Origin: Thermoleophilia bacterium
GTDB taxonomy: Bacteria > Actinomycetota > Thermoleophilia > Gaiellales > Gaiellaceae
Assembly: GCA_025935275.1 (NCBI GenBank)
Contig: JAICVP010000138.1
Span: forward strand, 1 to 5,690
Length of the DNA: 5,690 nt
Reading direction: 5' to 3'
Of the stretch, positions 1 to 5,251 are shown one piece after another (the stretch's first letter is position 1; each line of letters starts with the position of its first letter). The notes under the pieces are model-generated. The model was not told the origin of the DNA. It worked only from the letters and a program-made list of their open reading frames with translations, and did no database searches. The position numbers and the translations under genes are program-made.

Positions 1-5
1 CGGTA

Positions 6-45
6 GCACCGGCCCGGACGTCGTTTTTCGCGCTCCGGTCCGTGC
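6..45 (-). terminator. Imperfect hairpin just downstream of tRNA-Phe, possible terminator
   Basis: Bases 6-18 pair with bases 34-45, giving 11 base pairs out of 12 opposed positions plus one bulged base (at 10) and one C/T mismatch, with a 15-base loop. The structure begins 10 bases beyond the 3' end of the minus-strand tRNA, which is where a terminator would sit. There is no U-run after the stem in either direction; the only T-run (24-28) is inside the loop. U-less hairpin terminators are reported in high-GC bacteria, so the role is an inference from position and pairing. It could instead be a chance inverted repeat in GC-rich sequence. Confidence 0.3.
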
Positions 46-54
46 AGGGTGAGA

Positions 55-127
55 TGGCGAGGGCCGGAATCGAACCGGCGACACCACGGTTTTCAGCCGT
101 GTGCTCTACCAACTGAGCTACCTCGCC
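55..127 (-). tRNA. tRNA-Phe (anticodon GAA)
   Basis: The reverse complement folds into a full 73-base cloverleaf. The acceptor stem GGCGAGG pairs perfectly with CCTCGCC, the D arm is GCTC/GAGC, the anticodon stem is CACGG/CCGTG with loop CTGAAAA, the variable loop is five bases (GTGTC), and the T arm is GCCGG-TTCGATT-CCGGC. The anticodon read from the seven-base loop is GAA, decoding the Phe codons UUC and UUU. The discriminator base is A. CCA is not encoded: the next bases on the minus strand are TCT, so the CCA end must be added by nucleotidyltransferase. No other tRNA lies within the window. Confidence 0.97.
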
Positions 128-148
128 GCGCGTTCTCGCCGACGAAGA

Positions 149-154
149 GTATCG
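149..154 (-). promoter_or_regulatory. Candidate -10 element for tRNA-Phe
   Basis: On the minus strand this reads GATACT, matching four to five positions of the TATAAT consensus including the key second A and final T. It lies 21 bases upstream of the mature tRNA 5' end, which would allow a short leader trimmed by RNase P. I see no convincing -35 hexamer at 16-18 base spacing, so this is a positional guess. Confidence 0.25.
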
Positions 155-163
155 GACGGTCCC

Positions 164-192
164 TTGACCCCGGTGTGTCCGGGGAGGACGAT
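164..192 (+). promoter_or_regulatory. Candidate promoter for the lipoprotein-arginase unit
   Basis: TTGACC at 164-169 is five of six bases of the sigma70-type -35 consensus. Seventeen bases later GACGAT (187-192) supplies the two most conserved -10 positions (A2 and T6) and an A5. Transcription would start near 199, giving a leader of about 24 bases that contains the ribosome binding site at 211-218. The -35 is good and the -10 is weak. No other promoter-like sequence is apparent in the 95 bases between the tRNA and this gene. Confidence 0.35.
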
Positions 193-210
193 CTGGCTCG
201 GCCGGTCGGG

Positions 211-218
211 AAAGGAGG
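211..218 (+). promoter_or_regulatory. Shine-Dalgarno site that fixes the lipoprotein start
   Basis: AAAGGAGG ends four bases before the GTG at 223. It is one of the two strong plain ribosome binding sites in the window. The open frame extends upstream to 49, but that part runs antisense through the tRNA gene, so this site is what identifies the GTG at 223 as the start. Confidence 0.7.
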
Positions 219-222
219 CGAC

Positions 223-1038
223 GTGGTCGGGGTCGATAGGGCTCGGAGGCGGTCGTTCTGGTGCGCGCTCCTCGTGGCGGTGCCCCTCGCTTTCGGCGGC
301 TGCGACAGCGGTGGGGGCGAAGAGGCGGAGGGTGAGTCGAAGCCCGCGCCGAAGGCCCTTCTCCCACCGGTCGGGTTCTCGGCGACCGCGGACGGCTTCT
401 CGGTTCATCTCTCCTGGAGCGCCGATCCGGCGAGCGCCAAGATCGAGAACTATGAGCTCGACCGGAACGGGCGCAACGTCTTCGCCTCGACGACGTCGAC
501 CTCGTACACGGATACCGATGTCCGCCCCGGGAAGACGTACCGCTACGAGATCCGCTCGATCGGCGCGAACGGGGAGTCCGATCCCGCCGTCGACGAGGTG
601 AAGATCAAGACGCCTTCGCTGCAGAAGGCGCGGGTCGAAGGCGGCTTCAGCATCACGACGAAGGAGATCAGCCACTACGGGTACGGGGACTACTCGCTCC
701 CGACCTTCGGCTCGCAGTTCGAGCCGAAGTGCCGTCACGGTGCCTGCGACGTGGTCTGGACCGATATCGGCCTGAAGGGGCTCCACGCCGTCCTGGAGAA
801 AAGGCGCGCTGCCTACCAGGGGACCTATCGAGGCTTTTTTCTCAGCCTCTGCGAGGGCACGCGTTCGACCTCCGACGTCGAGATCGACTTCAAGGTGATC
901 AAGGCGAGGGCAATCGCGGGCGAGTGGAGGGCAACGAAGTTCGAGGGCACGATCGAACACACGGAGACTCCGCAATTCGGGTGCGTCACCGCGCACGCCG
1001 AGCTGGCGATCAAAGGCACCCTGCGCGTCGCCGGCTGA
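223..1038 (+). CDS. Secreted lipoprotein with fibronectin type III domain and four-cysteine C-terminal domain
   Basis: The 271-residue product begins with a short basic n-region (R6, R8-R10), a hydrophobic core (residues 12-25) and a lipobox-like end AFGGC, making Cys27 the probable lipidated residue; an acidic Gly/Glu-rich linker follows (28-45). Residues about 47-131 match a fibronectin type III fold: PPVGFSATADG at the first strand, LSWS with the conserved Trp (65), a YELDRNG strand, TSTSYTDTDVRPGKTYRYEIRS with the conserved Tyr, and a closing P. Residues 132-271 form a beta-rich domain with Cys170, Cys175, Cys210 and Cys254, which could form two disulfides outside the membrane. I do not recognise that domain as a named family. 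The protein should be anchored on the outer face of the cytoplasmic membrane; a ligand or role cannot be read from the sequence. The GTG start is supported by the strong upstream Shine-Dalgarno site and by the signal peptide beginning there. Arginase starts 15 bases downstream, so the two may be cotranscribed. Confidence 0.85.
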   Translation: MVGVDRARRRSFWCALLVAVPLAFGGCDSGGGEEAEGESKPAPKALLPPVGFSATADGFSVHLSWSADPASAKIENYELDRNGRNVFASTTSTSYTDTDVRPGKTYRYEIRSIGANGESDPAVDEVKIKTPSLQKARVEGGFSITTKEISHYGYGDYSLPTFGSQFEPKCRHGACDVVWTDIGLKGLHAVLEKRRAAYQGTYRGFFLSLCEGTRSTSDVEIDFKVIKARAIAGEWRATKFEGTIEHTETPQFGCVTAHAELAIKGTLRVAG

Positions 1039-1053
1039 TTAGCCTTCCCTTCC

Positions 1054-1953
1054 GTGCTCGAACGAAAGCTTGCAGTCATCGGCGGCGCGCTCGACCTTGG
1101 TTCGGGGCGGCGCGGCGTCGACATGGGGCCGTCCGCGATCCGCTACGCCGGGCTGGACGACCGGCTGGTGCGCCTGGGTCTCGAGTGTGCGGACTGGGGC
1201 AACGTCGAGACCGTGGTCCCGGAAGCGGCCGCGTCAGGCGACCCGCAGGCCCGCTTTCTCGCCGAGATCAAGGACGCCTGCGAGCGCATCGCTCGCCGTG
1301 TCTCGACGGTGACCGCGGAGGGCTCGGTTCCGATCGTCCTCGGCGGCGATCACTCCATCGCTCTCGGCACTCTCGGCGGCCTCGCCGCGACGCACGGTGC
1401 CGGCGGAGTGCTCTGGTTCGACGCGCACGGCGACCTGAACACCCCCGAGACGACTCCGAGCGGGAACGTCCACGGTATGCCCCTGGCCGCGGCGCTCGGC
1501 CTGGCGGACGAGGCGTTCGCGAGCGATGCGTGGCCTCTCCCGGCCGTGAAGCCCGAGCACGTCTTCCTCATCGGCGTGCGCTCCCTCGATGACGGGGAGC
1601 GCGACCTGGTGCGACGGCTCGGCGTTTCCGTCCACACCATGACCGACCTCGACAGGCGCGGGGTCGAGCCCATCGTCCGCGAGGCGCTCGAGCGGGTTGC
1701 CGGCGCCGCGTTCGTCCACGTTTCCCTCGACATGGACGTCGTCGATCCTGACGTGGCCCCCGGGGTCGGAACGCCCGTGCGAGGCGGTCTCTCCTACCGG
1801 GAGGCGCACCTCGCCATGGAGATCGTGGCCGAGTCCGGCCTGCTGGGCTCCATGGACGTCGTCGAGGTGAACCCGATCCTCGACCGCGAGAACGCGACGG
1901 CCCAGCTCGCCGTGGAGCTCGTCGCCAGCGCCCTCGGGGAGCGAATCCTCTAG
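1054..1953 (+). CDS. rocF: Arginase
   Basis: This 299-residue enzyme should hydrolyse L-arginine to L-ornithine and urea in the cytoplasm using a binuclear manganese centre. All ureohydrolase ligand motifs are present in order: GGDHS with H100; WFDAHGDLNT with D123, H125 and D127; and SLDMDVVDP with D226 and D228. The segment ETTPSGNVHGMP (132-143) after the second motif is the substrate-binding loop of true arginases and separates them from agmatinases; N129, S136, N138 and H140 are at the expected places, and E271 in DVVEVNP is the conserved late glutamate. The N-terminal ALDLGSGRRGVDMGPSAIR is also arginase-like. Length is normal for bacterial arginase. The GTG start at 1054 is 15 bases after the lipoprotein stop; the gap is pyrimidine-rich with no Shine-Dalgarno sequence, so translation may depend on the upstream gene or a weak start. 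Its TAG stop overlaps the stop of the convergent hydrolase gene. Confidence 0.95.
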   Translation: MLERKLAVIGGALDLGSGRRGVDMGPSAIRYAGLDDRLVRLGLECADWGNVETVVPEAAASGDPQARFLAEIKDACERIARRVSTVTAEGSVPIVLGGDHSIALGTLGGLAATHGAGGVLWFDAHGDLNTPETTPSGNVHGMPLAAALGLADEAFASDAWPLPAVKPEHVFLIGVRSLDDGERDLVRRLGVSVHTMTDLDRRGVEPIVREALERVAGAAFVHVSLDMDVVDPDVAPGVGTPVRGGLSYREAHLAMEIVAESGLLGSMDVVEVNPILDRENATAQLAVELVASALGERIL

Positions 1954-2720
1954 GTCTCGAGGAACGCGTCGATCGCGGCTGCGGTCTCGTCGAACGCGTC
2001 CCAGAGGACGCTGTGCCCGCCCGGTACGACCTCGATGGTCATGAGGTCGCCGAGCGCGCGGCGATAGAGCTCGAGCTGGCCGCCGGCGACGACGACCGAC
2101 AGGGCGCCGACCACGACGAGGGTGGGTACGCGCAGGGTGTCGAACGGGGGCGGTGCCGTGCCCAGCTCGAGATACGCCCCGCTCACGGTGCTCGCCGAGT
2201 ACCGCAGGCGGAGCCGGCCGTCGTCGTCCGTGTACCCATGCGTGGCGAACTCCTCCTCGAGGATCTCGCGCGGTGTGTGCGCCAGGCCGCTGCGCACGGT
2301 CCGCCCCTGGATCGCTTCCTCCACTGAGCCGTACGATTCTTCCGCGCGGGCTTCCTGCGCGAGCTGGTGGGAGTGCGGCGGCGGGATGAGGATGGCCGGG
2401 TCGAGCAGAACCGCCCGTTGGACGAGGTCGGGCCGCGCCGCGGCGACGTGCATCGTGAGGCGGCCGCCGAAGCTGTGTCCGATCCAGAAGGCGGGCCGGT
2501 CGAAGGTGTCCAGGAGGTCGGCGACGTGGTCCGAGATGGTCCACGGCTCCTCCCAGGTCGAGTGCCCGTGCCCCCGCAGGTCGGCCGCGACGACGTGGAA
2601 CCGGTTGGCCAGCCGCTCCTCGGCGAGCTTGCGGAACCGGAGCCCGTGGCCGGTGACGCCGTGCAGGCAGGCGACGAGCGGCGCGCTCTCGTCGCCCCAC
2701 TCGTAGGTGTGGAGCTTCAC
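1950..2720 (-). CDS. Alpha/beta hydrolase
   Basis: The 256-residue product has an alpha/beta hydrolase fold, probably a cytoplasmic esterase or related hydrolase; the substrate is not predictable. Landmarks in order: HGVTG (20-24) for the oxyanion hole; VVAADLRGHGHS (43-54), the usual strand-4 motif; nucleophile elbow GHSFGG (81-86) with Ser83; strand-6 AVLLDPA (103-109); strand-7 PTLVVVGALS (199-208); and GGHSVLWD (234-241) with His236 as catalytic base. The usual Asp or Glu after strand 7 is not seen; the sequence there runs ALSVVVAGG. D108 after strand 6 is a candidate alternative acid. No signal peptide is present. The GTG start (2720-2718) overlaps the rarA stop as GTGA and follows a good Shine-Dalgarno site inside the rarA 3' end, so translation is likely coupled to rarA. 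The 3' end shares the CTAG with arginase. Confidence 0.88.
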   Translation of the reverse strand: MKLHTYEWGDESAPLVACLHGVTGHGLRFRKLAEERLANRFHVVAADLRGHGHSTWEEPWTISDHVADLLDTFDRPAFWIGHSFGGRLTMHVAAARPDLVQRAVLLDPAILIPPPHSHQLAQEARAEESYGSVEEAIQGRTVRSGLAHTPREILEEEFATHGYTDDDGRLRLRYSASTVSGAYLELGTAPPPFDTLRVPTLVVVGALSVVVAGGQLELYRRALGDLMTIEVVPGGHSVLWDAFDETAAAIDAFLET

Positions 2721-3961
2721 GACTCCTCCTCGGGCTCGTAGTAGGTCCGGCCCTTCAGCTCGTCGGGCAGGTAGTCGACGTCGTACCCGGCCGGGTCGTT
2801 GGGCGGATAGACGTAGCCCTGTCCGTGGCCCAGCTTCTTCGCGCCGGGGTAGTGCGCGTCGCGCAGGGCCTTCGGGGGCTGGAGGGCGCCGTGCTCGCGC
2901 ACGTCCTGCGAGGCCGCGCCGAGCGCCTTGATGACGGCGTTCGATTTGCGCGCGCGCGCCAGGTAGATCGTGGCGTGCGCGAGGTTCAGGCGCGCCTCGG
3001 GCAGCCCGACGTGCTCGACGGCATGAGCAGCTGCGACGGCGACGAGGAGCGCGCGGGAATCGGCCATGCCGATGTCCTCCGAAGCGTGGACGATCAGCCG
3101 CCGGGCGATGAAGCGCGGGTCCTCGCCGCCTTCGAGCATGGACGCGAGGTAGTAGAGGGCTGCGTCGGGATCCGAGCCGCGGATCGCCTTGATGAACGCC
3201 GACGTGAAGTCGTAGTGGGCGTCTCCACCCTTGTCGTAGACGACGGGCCGCCGCCGCGCCGCGTCCTCGACGTGCCGCTCCTCGAGCGCGACTCCCTCCG
3301 AGGCAGCGGTCTGGGACGCGAGCTCCAGCGTGTTGAGCGCCGCACGCGCGTCTCCGCCGGCCCGCCGCGCCACGAGCGCGACCAGGTCGTCGGGAAGCTT
3401 CGTGCCGAGGTGCTCAGCGCCTCTGCGCACGATCACGGCCAGGTCGTCGTCCGACAGAGGCTCGAGCTCGTAGATCTGCGAGCGGGAGAGCAGCGCGGAA
3501 TTGACCTCGAAGTAGGGGTTCTCCGTGGTCGCGCCGATCAGGGTGATGAGCCCCGATTCGACGGCCGGGAGGAGCGCGTCCTGCTGCGCCTTGTTGAAGC
3601 GGTGGATCTCGTCGAGGAAGAGGATCGTGCGCGTCCCGCCCGTCCCAAGCCGTTCAGTCGCGCGCTGCAGAACCGCGCGCACGTCCGAGACGGAGGCCGA
3701 GACCGCGGACAACTCCTCGAACTCCGCGCCGGTGGTCTCGGCGACGATGCGCGCCAGCGTCGTCTTCCCGCTGCCCGGAGGTCCGTAGAAGATCGCGGAG
3801 CCGATGCGATCCGCGGCGATCGCGAGTGCGAGTGCCGAGCCGGGGCCGACGACGTGCTCCTGGCCGACGAAGTCGTCGAGACGCCGCGGTCGCAGGCGCG
3901 TGGCCAAAGGCGCGAGATCGTCGAGGCGCCCGCGCGCTGCGTCGGAGAAGAGGTCGCTCAC
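2717..3961 (-). CDS. rarA: Replication-associated recombination protein A (RarA/MgsA), AAA+ ATPase
   Basis: The 414-residue protein belongs to the RarA/MgsA/WRNIP1 clade of clamp-loader-like AAA+ ATPases, cytoplasmic proteins that act at stalled or damaged replication forks. Visible motifs: N-terminal SDLFSDAA and LRPRRLDDFVGQEHVVGPG typical of the family; Walker A GPPGSGKTT (60-68); Walker B ILFLDEIHRFNKAQQDALLP (113-132) with D117/E118; sensor 1 in IGATTENPYFEVNSALLSR (142-160), whose R160 is the likely arginine finger; sensor 2 GGDARAALN (202-210). The C-terminal tetramerisation region contains YDFTSAFIKAIRGSDPDAALYY and ARRLIVHASEDIGMAD. Length is normal. The frame is open far upstream (to 5227), but that part is antisense to the M20 peptidase gene; GTG at 3961 puts the family's N-terminus at residue 1. 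A GTG at 3979 would add six residues. No Shine-Dalgarno precedes 3961 and a -10-like CATACT lies seven bases before it, so the mRNA could be leaderless. Confidence 0.95.
   Translation of the reverse strand: MSDLFSDAARGRLDDLAPLATRLRPRRLDDFVGQEHVVGPGSALALAIAADRIGSAIFYGPPGSGKTTLARIVAETTGAEFEELSAVSASVSDVRAVLQRATERLGTGGTRTILFLDEIHRFNKAQQDALLPAVESGLITLIGATTENPYFEVNSALLSRSQIYELEPLSDDDLAVIVRRGAEHLGTKLPDDLVALVARRAGGDARAALNTLELASQTAASEGVALEERHVEDAARRRPVVYDKGGDAHYDFTSAFIKAIRGSDPDAALYYLASMLEGGEDPRFIARRLIVHASEDIGMADSRALLVAVAAAHAVEHVGLPEARLNLAHATIYLARARKSNAVIKALGAASQDVREHGALQPPKALRDAHYPGAKKLGHGQGYVYPPNDPAGYDVDYLPDELKGRTYYEPEEES
2724..2731 (-). promoter_or_regulatory. Shine-Dalgarno site inside the rarA 3' end for the hydrolase
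   Basis: The minus strand reads GAGGAGGA here, ending three to four bases before the hydrolase GTG. The same bases encode the acidic tail (EEE) of RarA. The site supports the short GTG start at 2720 and allows terminating rarA ribosomes to restart on the hydrolase. Confidence 0.65.
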
Positions 3962-3968
3962 GGTGGGA

Positions 3969-3976
3969 AGTATGCT
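3969..3976. promoter_or_regulatory. Overlapping divergent -10 elements between rarA and the M20 peptidase gene
   Basis: Only 21 bases (3962-3982) separate the two start codons. On the plus strand TATGCT (3971-3976) fits the TANNNT -10 pattern and ends six bases before the ATG at 3983. On the minus strand CATACT (3974-3969) matches four of six TATAAT positions and ends seven bases before the rarA GTG at 3961. The two hexamers share four base pairs. Each would place the transcription start at or within a base of the start codon, so both transcripts could be leaderless. No -35 element is evident for either. This is read from the bases; activity is inferred. Confidence 0.4.
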
Positions 3977-3982
3977 CACGCC

Positions 3983-5251
3983 ATGGCCACGATCTCGGTG
4001 CGTGACGAGGCGACCGAGCTCCTGCAGGGGCTTCTGCGCGCCAACACGGTCAACCCTCCTGGGAACGAGACCCTCGCCGCCGAGCTCTTGCAGGCGTACC
4101 TCGAGGACGCAGGCGTGGAGTGCGAGCTCTACGCCAAGGTCCCGGAGCGTGCGAATCTCGTCGCGCGCATCCCGGGTCGCGGCGGCCCGACGCTCGCGCT
4201 CATCTCGCACACGGACACGGTTCGCGCCGACCCGGAGGAGTGGACCCTCGACCCGTGGTCGGGCGAGCTTCGCGATGGCGAGATCTGGGGCCGGGGCGCG
4301 CTCGACATGAAGAGCCACGTCGCGGCGGCGGCGGTCGCGGTCGCCACCCTCGCCCGTGAGGGGTTCGTACCGGCCGGCGATGTCATCTTCGTGGCCTCCG
4401 CCGACGAAGAGGTGGGCGAGGACTTCGGCCTCTCCTGGCTCTGCGCGAACCATCCCGACTCGATCAGGGCGGATTACTGCGTCAACGAGGGCGGGGGAGA
4501 CCGGCTCGTGATCAACGGCCGCCCCGCCTACCTGTGCGGGACCGCGGAGAAGATGAGCTCGCCGTTCATCCTCCGCGTCCACGGCCGGAGCGGCCATGCC
4601 TCGATGCCGGGAATCGCCGACAACGCGCTCGTCCGCGCCTCGCGGCTCATCCAGCGGCTGGCCGAGTACCAGCCGAAGACCCGCGACCTCCCCGAAGCGG
4701 CGGCGTTTCTCCAGCTCGTGGGGACGAACGACCCGAGCGAGCTCGATCCGCCTCTCCGTGCGGTCGTCGAGCCGATGCTCGCGCACGCGATCTCGCCGAC
4801 GATCATCGAGGCGTCCAAGCAGACGAACGTCATCCCTGCGCTCTGCACCGTGGTCTGCGACTGCCGCCTGCTTCCGGGTGAGACGCAGGCCGAGGCGGAG
4901 GCGGAGATCCGTGCGGCGCTCGGGGAGGACAACTACGACTTCGCCTGGGTCGAAGGAGTGGGCGGCACGGCGTCTCCCCTCGACACGCCGCTCTGGCGCG
5001 CGATCGAGAGCTTCGTGGACGAGCTGGAGCCCGGCGCTGCGCTCGCCCCCATCGTCAACGCCGGGTTCACCGACAGTCACTTCATGCGCTCGGCGTTCGG
5101 GACCGTCTGTTACGGGTTCTTCCCGATGCGGGCGATGGACTCCGAGGTGGCGGCGGCGCTGATCCACTCCGCCGACGAGCGCATTCCCGTGGACGACCTC
5201 GAGCTTGGAACCCGCTTCCTCATGCACGTGGCACGTACACTCGAAGAGTGA
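3983..5251 (+). CDS. M20-family zinc metallopeptidase (ArgE/DapE/ACY1/CPG2-like hydrolase)
   Basis: The 422-residue product is a complete M20/M25/M40 metallohydrolase, enzymes that cleave amide bonds of dipeptides or N-acyl amino acids with a two-zinc centre. Visible motifs in order: N-terminal LLRANTVNPPGNE (18-29); LISHTDTV (73-80) with ligand H76 and D78; GRGALDMKS (103-111) with bridging D108; SADEEVGEDFG (139-149) with general base E142 and ligand E143; NEGGG (168-172) with E169 as a probable ligand; dimerisation-domain GRSGHASMPG (201-210) containing H205; and IHSADERIPVDDL (394-406) with terminal ligand H395. The sequence is more like the broad CPG2/PM20D1-type group than clear ArgE or DapE, so I give no gene symbol and no exact substrate. 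No signal peptide is seen. The ATG at 3983 is the only ATG start in the window; a weak GGGAAG (3965-3970) is 12 bases away, too far for a good ribosome binding site. The stop overlaps the next gene by GTGA. Confidence 0.93.
   Translation: MATISVRDEATELLQGLLRANTVNPPGNETLAAELLQAYLEDAGVECELYAKVPERANLVARIPGRGGPTLALISHTDTVRADPEEWTLDPWSGELRDGEIWGRGALDMKSHVAAAAVAVATLAREGFVPAGDVIFVASADEEVGEDFGLSWLCANHPDSIRADYCVNEGGGDRLVINGRPAYLCGTAEKMSSPFILRVHGRSGHASMPGIADNALVRASRLIQRLAEYQPKTRDLPEAAAFLQLVGTNDPSELDPPLRAVVEPMLAHAISPTIIEASKQTNVIPALCTVVCDCRLLPGETQAEAEAEIRAALGEDNYDFAWVEGVGGTASPLDTPLWRAIESFVDELEPGAALAPIVNAGFTDSHFMRSAFGTVCYGFFPMRAMDSEVAAALIHSADERIPVDDLELGTRFLMHVARTLEE

Noticed and set aside
49..222. Upstream extension of the lipoprotein frame to an ATG at 49
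   Set aside because: The extension runs antisense through the entire tRNA-Phe gene and lacks a ribosome binding site; the signal peptide and Shine-Dalgarno site place the start at 223.
830..849. GAGGC/GCCTC inverted repeat with a T6 run (835-840), looking like a terminator
   Set aside because: The T-run is in the loop, not after the stem, the stem is only five base pairs, and it lies inside the intact lipoprotein coding sequence (Phe-Phe codons).
1731..1865. An exact 15-base direct repeat (CATGGACGTCGTCGA) at 1731 and 1851, exactly 120 bases apart
   Set aside because: Both copies encode MDVV in the same frame within two conserved strands of arginase; shared residues and strong codon bias explain it without a mobile or regulatory repeat.
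1234..2700. A 488-codon minus-strand open frame across arginase and the hydrolase
   Set aside because: It is a shadow frame of two well-supported genes, and its translation is Arg/Pro/Gly-rich with no recognisable domain.
2825..3982. A long plus-strand extension of the peptidase frame upstream of 3983
   Set aside because: It is antisense to rarA, low in complexity and rich in Arg and Gly, and the M20 family N-terminus is complete from the ATG at 3983.
3962..5227. A long N-terminal extension of RarA on the minus strand (about 420 extra codons open)
   Set aside because: It is the antisense of the M20 peptidase gene. GC-rich codon bias keeps the opposite strand free of stops, and the extra sequence is Arg-rich and without motifs.
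1054..5251. Arginase and the M20 hydrolase as parts of one arginine/ornithine pathway
   Set aside because: They are separated by two minus-strand genes and have different promoters, and the M20 protein has no feature that marks it as acetylornithine deacetylase.
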